Below are positions 1-7,893 of a stretch of DNA of 46,374 bases, in pieces. The stretch's first letter is position 1. Each line of letters starts with the position of its first letter. Both the position numbers and the translations under genes were made by a program. The notes under the pieces were generated by a model. The model searched no databases, was not told where the DNA came from, and saw only the letters and a program-made list of their open reading frames with translations. Origin of the DNA: Clostridiales bacterium (GTDB lineage Bacteria; Bacillota; Clostridia; Christensenellales; UBA1242); NCBI GenBank assembly GCA_015069335.1, contig SVIU01000006.1, positions 1-46,374 of the forward strand, read 5' to 3'.

Positions 1-673
1 AAACGCAAGTATTACTTTATTTATCGCCGTAGTCATATTGCATAAGTCGCTCACAATTGACTTAAATTGCAAACGGCGCTCGCGGGGACAAGCGGTATAA
101 ATTATATTTTCGCTTGTTTGCAATTTAAGCATTGTTTGCTTGGGTTGCAAGAGTGAGATTATATTGGGCATGTATGATAGCAACACCTTTTTTGCAAATA
201 AATTTGCAAAGGTTGAGAATTTTTCAAACGAAACAAGTTTCTAAAAATTCTCAAAAGCCCGGTTTATGCTAACACACATGCCCAATTTTTAAACGCAAGT
301 ATTACTTTATTTATCGCCGTAGTCATATTGCATAAGTCGCTCACAATTGACTTAAATTGCAAACGGCGCTCGCGGGGACAAGCGGTATAAATTATATTTT
401 CGCTTGTTTGCAATTTACGCATTGTTTGCTTGTGTTGCAAGAATGAGATTATATTGGTCATGTATGTTAGCAACACCTTTTTTGCAAATAAATTGCAAAG
501 GTTGAGAATTTTCAAACGAAACAAGTTTCTAAAAATTCTCAAAAGCCCGGTTTATGCTAACATACATGCCCAATTTTTAAACGCAAGCATTACTTTATTT
601 ATCGCCGTAGTCATATTGCATAAGTCGCTCACAATTGACTTAAATTGCAAACGGCGCTCGCGGGGACAAGCGG
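1..673. repeat. Tandem repeat array, about 288-290 bp unit, two full copies plus a partial third (1-290, 291-578, 579-673)
   Basis: 'aaacgcaagtattactttatttatcgccgtagtcatattgcataagtcgctcacaattgacttaaattgcaaacggcgctcgcggggacaagcgg' recurs at 1, 291 and 579 with few mismatches; each unit holds nested inverted repeats (cttaaattgcaaac/gtttgcaatttaag; gagaattttt/aaaaattctc; gggcatgt/acatgccc). Confidence 0.9.
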
Positions 674-686
674 ATAATTTTTACAG

Positions 687-711
687 ACTAGGCGTAATGC
701 CTAGTTTTTTT
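687..711 (+). terminator. Rho-independent terminator
   Basis: actaggc-gtaat-gcctagt followed by T7. Confidence 0.7.
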
Positions 712-871
712 ACGCTATAATTGTATAAACGACGAGTAATATTGCAAAGCATTGTTTTAGAGTTGGGGTTTCATTAAATTTAAAAACACTAGCCTTAACC
801 ACCAAAGTTTAGCGAAAAAAATCGTCAAAAAACATTTTTTTGAGATTTTTTGAAAAACTTTAAAATTTTAC

Positions 872-902
872 TTGACTTAATTCCGGGGGGGGTAAACTAT
901 AT
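872..902 (+). promoter_or_regulatory. Putative promoter with a G8 homopolymer in the -35/-10 spacer
   Basis: TTGACT (872-877), taattccGGGGGGGGtaa, then an AT-rich -10-like taaactatat, 30 bp upstream of the ATG at 932. Confidence 0.5.
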
Positions 903-931
903 GTGAATTTCTAAAAAAGGGAGAAAAAACA

Positions 932-2251
932 ATGAAAAAGAAGTTTAGTTTAATATTAAACATTGCAACCATTTGCCTATGTGTATGTGCCATTGCCATA
1001 GGTGTATGGTCGGCAAAAAATGCTCAACTTGCCGTAAGCGGTAGTGTGGGATTTCAAGCAAACCATTGCAATGTAGACGCAACTATTGCATTTACGGGCA
1101 TGGCAACAACCGAGGGTGGCGAGGTAAGCCAAACGCCAGTTAATGTATTGGATGACGCAACAGACTCAGCCAATTTGCAAATACGTGGTCAAGATATGTC
1201 AGCATCGTTTGCAGACATATACTTTACCGATATGCCAAGTTATGATAATGCACAACCAATAACAATGACGTTTTCATTTACAAACCAATCAAATTTTGAA
1301 GTAGATGTATTTATAACCTTACCAACAATAACCAATGTAAGTTACACAAAAGACTCAGTAGCGGTAGAAAACAACCAAGTATATACCAAACTAGGCACAG
1401 CTCAAGGCAAAACACAAAAAACAATAGCAATAGTGTTAAACCTATCAGAATCAGCAACAGGCTTAACAAAAGCCGAATATAGTTTTGGAGTAGAGTTTAA
1501 GCAATCACCACTTAAGGTAATTGATGATCTTTATTGGGGTGCTTGGATTGAGGAGGTTTATGACGATAACGGAGAGGAAGTAATAGATCATAACTATGGT
1601 CTAGTAGAAAGACCAGCGATTGTTTTGGATCTTGGATATGATCAAAACACTAAACCAATACGTTGGTTTGCATATAAATATGATCGAAACGGAGACGGTG
1701 TTCCAGAAACACCAACCGATAATCTTAGCAGAAGTCAGTTGTTAAATTTATTACAAACAGATACGACATATGCGTTTATTTCCTATGAGCATACTTTTGA
1801 AGTAGATTATGGTACATTTGAAAATTTTGACCCTATGGAAGAGAGTACATGGCCAACATATTTAGATAGTGATGCTAAAACATATTTTGATGAGTTTCGA
1901 ACAAATTATAATATCCCAACTCAAGGAAGTTTATATCAAAAACAGATATTGCCTACAATAGTTGGAGAGGAAGACGGCAATAATGTTTATCAAAAAATTA
2001 CTCCACATTATTATGCTCAGGTTCACTTAGAACACAGTAACGATGCGGATGAATGGGTTATCGGGCCAAATGGTGATAGTGGAGAGTCGCATGTTTGGAG
2101 TGTTGATATGGGTGGCGAGGATAACTATCAAATATGTACGTATTATTTTGAATGGCATGCAGAAGAACTTTATTTTAGTGCCCAATATAGTGCTTGGGGT
2201 ACTTTGGATACGAGTGCGCCATGGCGCGGTAGTTTTATGTTTTTGGGCTAA
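932..2251 (+). CDS. Secreted protein, TasA/camelysin-like N-terminal region with unique C-terminal domain (paralog 1)
   Basis: 439-aa ORF, RBS gggag, N-terminus MKKKFSLILNIATICLCVCAIAIGVWSAKNAQLAVSGSVGFQA nearly identical to that of the ORF at 17671. Confidence 0.8.
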   Translation: MKKKFSLILNIATICLCVCAIAIGVWSAKNAQLAVSGSVGFQANHCNVDATIAFTGMATTEGGEVSQTPVNVLDDATDSANLQIRGQDMSASFADIYFTDMPSYDNAQPITMTFSFTNQSNFEVDVFITLPTITNVSYTKDSVAVENNQVYTKLGTAQGKTQKTIAIVLNLSESATGLTKAEYSFGVEFKQSPLKVIDDLYWGAWIEEVYDDNGEEVIDHNYGLVERPAIVLDLGYDQNTKPIRWFAYKYDRNGDGVPETPTDNLSRSQLLNLLQTDTTYAFISYEHTFEVDYGTFENFDPMEESTWPTYLDSDAKTYFDEFRTNYNIPTQGSLYQKQILPTIVGEEDGNNVYQKITPHYYAQVHLEHSNDADEWVIGPNGDSGESHVWSVDMGGEDNYQICTYYFEWHAEELYFSAQYSAWGTLDTSAPWRGSFMFLG

Positions 2252-2387
2252 TCTTTTTTGTGTAGTAAATATGTGTTAATTTTTCTATAACCAAATAATT
2301 CTGTCGCAAAAACAAAATTTTATATTAATATGTGAGTGCTTTTTATGGAAGACTACTTGCATAACAATAATCTGTATTAATTATTTT

Positions 2388-2423
2388 AGACAAACTAAGT
2401 TATATGTTTAGTTTGTCTTTTTT
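2388..2423 (+). terminator. Rho-independent terminator after paralog 1
   Basis: agacaaactaa...tttagtttgtctttttt. Confidence 0.8.
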
Positions 2424-2484
2424 ATGTAGTAGGAAATGTCGACAATCGCGAGCGAAGCGAGCATTTGGCAGGATTTCCGCCCGT
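2423..2484 (-). repeat. Dispersed stem-loop element (TACGGGCGGAAAT...ATTTCCTACTACATA family), reverse orientation
   Basis: tatgtagtaggaaat...atttccgcccgta is the reverse complement of the conserved ends of the elements at 13354, 13500 and 13649. Confidence 0.8.
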
Positions 2485-2564
2485 AAAAAAAAATAATAAA
2501 ATAGAACAAATGTTTGCATTTATTATAAATGTATGATATAATTAAAAATGAAGATAAATAAATT

Positions 2565-2870
2565 ATGAAAGATTACTACATTTTTGGAATATTATTATAT
2601 TTAATTAAAAAAAGGCGAACTACAGCAACAGAAATAGGTCGTGAGTTTAACATGTCCAGTAGAAACGTATACAGATATATCGATACACTTAGTTTGCTTG
2701 GTATACCTATTACAACAAAAGTTGGCAAGGGTGGAGGCATAGAACTTTTAGGTGATGTTATTTTAGAAAATATGGTGCTTCCTAAACATGAGAAAGACAT
2801 TTTAAAAGATTTTGTTCAAACCAATAATCTTCCAACAAATGTAAGAAATATATTATTTAAATTAATTTAA
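2565..2870 (+). CDS. Short HTH (HTH_11/DeoR-type) transcriptional regulator without an effector domain
   Basis: 101 aa; RRTTATEIGREFNMSSRNVYRYIDTLSLLGIPITTKVGKGGGIEL is a winged-HTH pattern; promoter-like TTTGCA-N18-TATAAT upstream. Confidence 0.65.
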   Translation: MKDYYIFGILLYLIKKRRTTATEIGREFNMSSRNVYRYIDTLSLLGIPITTKVGKGGGIELLGDVILENMVLPKHEKDILKDFVQTNNLPTNVRNILFKLI

Positions 2871-2900
2871 AAATGGGGATATAAAATATTATATTGTCTA

Positions 2901-2947
2901 TTGCAATTTTTTTGGGTTTGTGTTAAAATTTAATCAGTTTGATTAAA
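2901..2947 (+). promoter_or_regulatory. nifS promoter with overlapping 19-bp perfect palindrome
   Basis: TTGCAA-N17-TAAAAT (2901-2929) and TTTAATCA-GTT-TGATTAAA (2929-2947) immediately upstream of the RBS. Confidence 0.55.
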
Positions 2948-2958
2948 AGGATTTTAAT

Positions 2959-4131
2959 ATGAGAAGAGTATATCTTGACAACGCAGCAACAACCATGTGT
3001 TCAAGCGAAGTAATAAACGAAATGTTACCAGTTTTTAACGCAGTTTATGGCAATCCAAACAGCTTGCACTCTTTTGGTCGTGAAGCGGAGGCAATTGTTG
3101 ACAGAGCAAGAGACAAAGTTGCAAAAGCAATCGGTTCAAAAACCAATGAAATATATTTCACTTCTGGTGGCAGTGAGGCAAACAACTGGGCAATAAAGGG
3201 TGTTGCCATGGCAAACAAAAGCAAAGGCAAACACATCATCACCACAAAAATAGAGCATGATTCGGTTTTAGAAAGTTGCAAAGCCTTAGAAAAAGAGGGT
3301 TTTGAAGTTACTTACCTAAATGTTGACGAAACAGGTCTTGTGAGTTTAGCAGACCTTATGCACCATATCAGAAAAGACACCATTTTAATTTCTGTTATGA
3401 TGGTTAACAACGAGGTTGGCACCATTCAAAACATCAAAGCAATGGCAAAAACAGCACATGAAAGTGGCATTATTTTCCATACAGACGCAGTTCAAGCAAT
3501 TGGCGCAGTAAAAATCAATGTAGAAGATATGGAAATTGATTTGCTAAGCATGTCTGCACATAAAATTTATGGTCCAAAAGGTTGCGGTGCACTATACATT
3601 CGCAATGGTATCAAATGTGCGGACTTGTTGGACGGTGGCAATCAAGAAAGAAAAAGACGTGCCGGCACAAGCAATGTATCTGCAATTGCAGGGTTTGGCA
3701 AAGCAATTGAAACAGCAACAAGAGATATAATTGTAAACCAACAAAAAATCAAAAAAATAAGAGAATATTTCTTAAAGCAAGTTACAGAAAAAATTGCTTA
3801 CACCAAAGTAAATGGTCATCCATACCAAAAAGTTCAAGGCATAATAAACATTGGTTTTGAAATGATCGATAGTGAATCTTTGCTTATGATGCTTGACATG
3901 GAAGGCATTGCCGTTTCAATAGGTTCAGCATGTACTTCTGGCGTGGCAGAAAAATCACACGTTTTAAAAGCAATGAACGTGCCTGACGAATATTTAAAAG
4001 GCTCTATAAGGCTTTCTTTTGGCAAAGCAATCTCAAAAGAAGATGTAGATTACACCATTGAAAAATTGGTTGAGATAGTTGCAAAACTTAGATCAATCAG
4101 CCCAATCACAAAAACAGGGAGGGCAAAATAA
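2959..4131 (+). CDS. nifS: Cysteine desulfurase (NifS/IscS family)
   Basis: MRRVYLDNAATT, PLP lysine motif SAHKIYGPKGCGALYIR, catalytic loop SIGSACTSG. Confidence 0.93.
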   Translation: MRRVYLDNAATTMCSSEVINEMLPVFNAVYGNPNSLHSFGREAEAIVDRARDKVAKAIGSKTNEIYFTSGGSEANNWAIKGVAMANKSKGKHIITTKIEHDSVLESCKALEKEGFEVTYLNVDETGLVSLADLMHHIRKDTILISVMMVNNEVGTIQNIKAMAKTAHESGIIFHTDAVQAIGAVKINVEDMEIDLLSMSAHKIYGPKGCGALYIRNGIKCADLLDGGNQERKRRAGTSNVSAIAGFGKAIETATRDIIVNQQKIKKIREYFLKQVTEKIAYTKVNGHPYQKVQGIINIGFEMIDSESLLMMLDMEGIAVSIGSACTSGVAEKSHVLKAMNVPDEYLKGSIRLSFGKAISKEDVDYTIEKLVEIVAKLRSISPITKTGRAK

Positions 4132-5006
4132 TGTACAACGAAAAAATATTAAAACTTTTCAAAAATCCGCTCAATTCAGGTGGTTTGCAAGGTGCTGACG
4201 GCATTGGTAAATATACAGACGAAGTTTGCGGCGACTGTGTAAAAATTTACATAAAGGTGGACGAAACTCAAACAATAACCGAAGCAAGATTCAAAACAAT
4301 GGGCAGTGTTGGCACAATTGCTGCAAGTAGTGCAATGTGTGTTTGTCTTGTTGGTTGTTCTTTGGAAGAGGCAATAAAAATTGACTATGAAAGAATTTAT
4401 CAAGTTACTGGCGAATATCCAACCTCAAAACTTTATTGCATAGATTTTGTAATTAAAGCAGTGGCATTAGCAATTGCCGATTATCACGAAAAACTAGAAA
4501 AAGACGTCAAAAAAAATGTCAACAAATTAAAAGCACCATCGGCTAAACAAACAAAAGTGCAGACTTTAGAAAATGTACAACAACAAGTTCCAACATCAAT
4601 AAATGTTTTAGAAACAAAACAAGCTGAATTGAAACAAGAAGAAATTGAAATTCTTGAGGAAAAACAAGATATTACAACCAAAGAAGCAAAGGTTAAACAA
4701 GTAGAAGCCACTCAACAAGAAAAATCTCTTACCCTTCAAGAAAGAATCGAGCAAGAATTTTTCTCAGATGATCTTCCCCAAGCAAAACCACAAGAATCGA
4801 CCTTTTTAAGTGATATTGATAAAGTTGAATTTGTTGAACCAAAAAGCGAATATTCAATTTTAAACAGTCCAATGTTTAAAAAAACAATAACTACAACAGT
4901 TACAACAACCAAAAAAGTTGATGTTGTAAGCAAACAAGAGGTTATCTCCGAAGAAAAACGCTCAAGCAATGCAAAAGCAATGTTTGACTCTATGTTTGAA
5001 GAATAA
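4131..5006 (+). CDS. NifU/IscU-like scaffold protein with long charged C-terminal extension
   Basis: Start overlaps nifS stop; IscU-like N-terminus NPLNSGGLQGADGIGKYTDEVCGDCVKIYIKV...FKTMGSVG...KLYC; about 165-aa K/E/Q-rich tail. Confidence 0.8.
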   Translation: MYNEKILKLFKNPLNSGGLQGADGIGKYTDEVCGDCVKIYIKVDETQTITEARFKTMGSVGTIAASSAMCVCLVGCSLEEAIKIDYERIYQVTGEYPTSKLYCIDFVIKAVALAIADYHEKLEKDVKKNVNKLKAPSAKQTKVQTLENVQQQVPTSINVLETKQAELKQEEIEILEEKQDITTKEAKVKQVEATQQEKSLTLQERIEQEFFSDDLPQAKPQESTFLSDIDKVEFVEPKSEYSILNSPMFKKTITTTVTTTKKVDVVSKQEVISEEKRSSNAKAMFDSMFEE

Positions 5007-5057
5007 TATGAATAAATTTACCCTTTTTACACAACCTATGTGTAGGAGGGTATTTTT

Positions 5058-5210
5058 ATGAAAGAGGGCTTGATTTGCGGTGTGCTACTTGGTATGGTTG
5101 CAGGCGCTTTGCTATACAAACATAATCCCCAAGCAAAGCAGCTTTTCAACAACACCGAAAATGCCGTAAAAAAAGAAATAAAAAATATGGCTTCCAAGCA
5201 AGACAAATAG
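5058..5210 (+). CDS. Small YtxH-like single-TM protein (50 aa), absent from the supplied ORF track
   Basis: RBS gtaggaggg; MKEGLICGVLLGMVAGALLYKHNPQAKQLFNNTENAVKKEIKNMASKQDK. Confidence 0.65.
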   Translation: MKEGLICGVLLGMVAGALLYKHNPQAKQLFNNTENAVKKEIKNMASKQDK

Positions 5211-5268
5211 CAAACTGCATTAAAACATAGCATTATAGCTAAGGGTTTGATGTTTGCCTTAACAAATT

Positions 5269-5299
5269 ATGTCCAGCTTTATGGTTGGGCATTTTTTGT
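5269..5299 (+). terminator. Probable rho-independent terminator
   Basis: tgtccagc-tttatg-gttgggca followed by T6. Confidence 0.55.
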
Positions 5300-5522
5300 T
5301 CTTTTGCAACAAAAATAAACATACAATACGACATGGTCAATGATAAATTTTTTGGCATAAAAATGTCAGTGATAAACGCAACAAACATTTACAATGTTAA
5401 ATATAAATACAAGGTTAAAAAAACAAATTTTATAAAAGCCACATTTTTTGAAACAGCAACACCAATTTTGTGCTTTTTATGTTTTACCCAAATGGTTGCA
5501 CTTTTAACAAAGGTTATATAAT

Positions 5523-6383
5523 ATGAAAAAGCCAAAAAGTTTTAGGCTTAGTGTTTTGTTTGTTGTCTTGGCACTGGCAATTTTGTTGTTTGATGGATTT
5601 TTAAACTTTGCCATATATTTTGGTGTTGTGTGTCTGCACGAGTTGGCTCATTTTTTAATGGCAAAAAAGTTGGGTTACAAACTTGCAAATTATTATGTTA
5701 TGCCTTATGGCGTTTGCCTAAACTACAACACAAATATCTTTGCCCCAAAAGATGAAGTTTTGATTGCACTAGCAGGGCCATTATCAAATATTGCTTTTTG
5801 CATTTTGTGTGTGGCACTTTGGTGGCTGTTTCCATCAACCTATTACGTTTTGGACTACTTTTGTTTTTGTAATTTAATTTTGGCGGGCTTTAACTTGTTG
5901 CCATGTTTTCCACTAGACGGCGGCAGAGTCTTAACTGCAATTCTTTCAAAAAAAATTGATAGAGAAAGAGCAATAAAAGTCACATATGTTTTGAATTATA
6001 TTTTTTCAGCGGTTTTGATAATTTTATTTGTAATTTCAATTTTTACCTGCATAAATTTTAGTTATATTTTTGTTGCAATATTTTTATTTTCAGGGACAAT
6101 AAATTCGAATAAATATTCAAACTATGAACATATTTCTTTAATAATAAATAAAAATAAATTATTAGAAAAAGGTGCAGATATAAAAGCCTTTGCAGTAAAT
6201 AGCAATGTAAAAATATTTAAAATATTATCAAAGTTTTCAAAATATAAATACAACGTTGTATATGTTGTGTTTCCAAGCGGTGCGGTGAAAATATTATCAG
6301 AAAATAATATAAATAATTTGGCAATAAAATATTCGCCAACAAAAAGCCTTGAAGAAATTACAAATAAATTAATAAATAATTAA
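5523..6383 (+). CDS. M50 family site-2 metalloprotease, SpoIVFB-like
   Basis: HELAHFLMAKKLGY and NLLPCFPLDGGRVL motifs, multiple TM segments. Confidence 0.85.
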   Translation: MKKPKSFRLSVLFVVLALAILLFDGFLNFAIYFGVVCLHELAHFLMAKKLGYKLANYYVMPYGVCLNYNTNIFAPKDEVLIALAGPLSNIAFCILCVALWWLFPSTYYVLDYFCFCNLILAGFNLLPCFPLDGGRVLTAILSKKIDRERAIKVTYVLNYIFSAVLIILFVISIFTCINFSYIFVAIFLFSGTINSNKYSNYEHISLIINKNKLLEKGADIKAFAVNSNVKIFKILSKFSKYKYNVVYVVFPSGAVKILSENNINNLAIKYSPTKSLEEITNKLINN

Positions 6384-6422
6384 ATTATGAATTAATTAAT
6401 AATAAATACAAAAAATATATTT

Positions 6423-6926
6423 ATGAAACAAACATTAAAATATATTTATTCGGTAATTTTTGACAATTTAAAATTTGCCGAAGCAAAGCACACTTTGGTG
6501 CTAACGCTAGCCAGTGCTGTCATTGCCTTTGCGACAACTTTTTTTGGTAACAACACCTATCAAAACATCTTTGCAGTAGCCAGCATAATTTTTTCACTCA
6601 TAGCCATTTTTTACAGTTTTGTTGCTCTTGTTGCAAAAAGGGTAAGGCTAAAACAAAAAAAAGTAAAAGGTCAAGAAAACTTGGTTGCTTACAAGCACAT
6701 TATGCGTTTTGATGAAGTGGGTTACATTAGTGCCATAAAAAAGCAATATAATTTTACAAACATATACCAGCCCGACAATATGGACTTTGACCTTGCCAAA
6801 CTAATTATCACAACCTCAAAACTTGCATACATTAAATATTTGTATTTTAACTTTGCTGTTGTGTTTTTAATCACCAGCATAATTTGCATAATTATATCGG
6901 TGCTGATAAGAGGTCAAATATGGTAA
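6423..6926 (+). CDS. Membrane protein with similarity to the Pycsar effector TM (PycTM/DUF5706-type) architecture
   Basis: 167 aa; early TM pair, FDEVGYISAIKKQY, then DFDLAKLIITTSKLAYIKYLYF before a final TM. Confidence 0.45.
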   Translation: MKQTLKYIYSVIFDNLKFAEAKHTLVLTLASAVIAFATTFFGNNTYQNIFAVASIIFSLIAIFYSFVALVAKRVRLKQKKVKGQENLVAYKHIMRFDEVGYISAIKKQYNFTNIYQPDNMDFDLAKLIITTSKLAYIKYLYFNFAVVFLITSIICIIISVLIRGQIW

Positions 6927-7267
6927 AGCAATTTACTTTTTGGTTAGAGGGCATTTTTGAGGACGATCCGCTTCCAGACGAAATTGACACTTTGGTTTTT
7001 AATGTTAGGCACAACGGTGCATATAAATATGTCGAGTTAAAAGGCTATGAAAAAAAGTTTATTGCAAACGCAAATTTTTATTATCCATTAGAAGCACAGT
7101 TTTTTGGAAATAAACAGTTGGCAAAACAAAGTGAGGGCTTGTTTGAATATAATGTCAAATTGTGCATTGAAGAATGCTTTGCTAGCGCAAATTTAAAGCA
7201 GCAATGCCATAATAGAAATGTATATTTTAGCAATGGTGATAAGTTAGAGTTTTTGTTCAAGGTATGA
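6920..7267 (+). CDS. Hypothetical protein (about 115 aa)
   Basis: ATG at 6920 overlaps the preceding stop and has RBS aagagg; MVKQFTFWLEGIFEDDPLPDEIDTLVFNV... Confidence 0.65.
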   Translation: MVKQFTFWLEGIFEDDPLPDEIDTLVFNVRHNGAYKYVELKGYEKKFIANANFYYPLEAQFFGNKQLAKQSEGLFEYNVKLCIEECFASANLKQQCHNRNVYFSNGDKLEFLFKV

Positions 7268-7295
7268 AAAAATTTTTTTATCACACAATAAAGTT

Positions 7296-7847
7296 ATGAA
7301 AAAAATAAAAAGCATAGGTCTTTTTTTGTCCTCTTTTGCACCACTGTTTGTTTTGCTTATTTTAAAAATATTGATTGAGATTATTAATCAAAATTGGAGT
7401 TTTAACTTTTTAAACTGCACACTATTGGTCATTTTAATATCAGCAATGACTTTTGGAATAATCACATTGTTCAAAACGGTAAAATCACTAAAAGCAACAA
7501 AAGGTCAAAGGGTCAAAGTTACAACAAAGCAAAATTTAACCGATCAACACTTTTTGGGATATTTTTCTTTGTTTGTTCTGTTTGCTGTTAGTTTTGAAAT
7601 AGAAATGTATAGTATGGCAATCATATTTTTTGTTGTAATGTTTATGATAGGTGTGGTTTATATAAAAAACGATATGTATTACATAAATCCACTATTAAAC
7701 ATTTTTGGTTATAGTTTTTATAAGGTGGTATATATAAACAGCAACAACCAAGAAAAACAAGCAAATGTTTTTTTTAAGGGTAAACTAATTTTAAATCACA
7801 ATTTTGAACTTGTAGACAAATATTCAAATTTATTTTTTATAAAGTAG
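7296..7847 (+). CDS. Hypothetical membrane protein
   Basis: 183-aa ORF with at least four hydrophobic segments. Confidence 0.65.
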   Translation: MKKIKSIGLFLSSFAPLFVLLILKILIEIINQNWSFNFLNCTLLVILISAMTFGIITLFKTVKSLKATKGQRVKVTTKQNLTDQHFLGYFSLFVLFAVSFEIEMYSMAIIFFVVMFMIGVVYIKNDMYYINPLLNIFGYSFYKVVYINSNNQEKQANVFFKGKLILNHNFELVDKYSNLFFIK

Positions 7848-7893
7848 TTAAAAAATTTGTAATTATTAAAAAAAATATGTAAAATAAAAAAGT

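Noticed and set aside
687-711. Terminator hairpin as an XRE operator (ctaggcgtaatgcctag resembles TTAGG...CCTAA)
   Set aside because: Half-site spacing differs (7 versus 5 nt) and a T-tract follows; terminator is the simpler explanation.
264-720. ORFs 264..542 (-) and 430..720 (+) in the ORF track
   Set aside because: They lie within the tandem inverted-repeat array, have low-complexity repeat-derived sequence and no RBS; treated as spurious.
2043-2279. ORF 2043..2279 (+) overlapping the end of paralog 1
   Set aside because: Alternate frame within the 439-aa CDS; no independent support.
5285-5521. 78-aa ORF immediately before the M50 peptidase
   Set aside because: It begins inside a terminator-like hairpin, has no clear RBS and its sequence is unrecognised. 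It could be a remnant or real (it ends 2 bp before the next ATG), but the support is insufficient.
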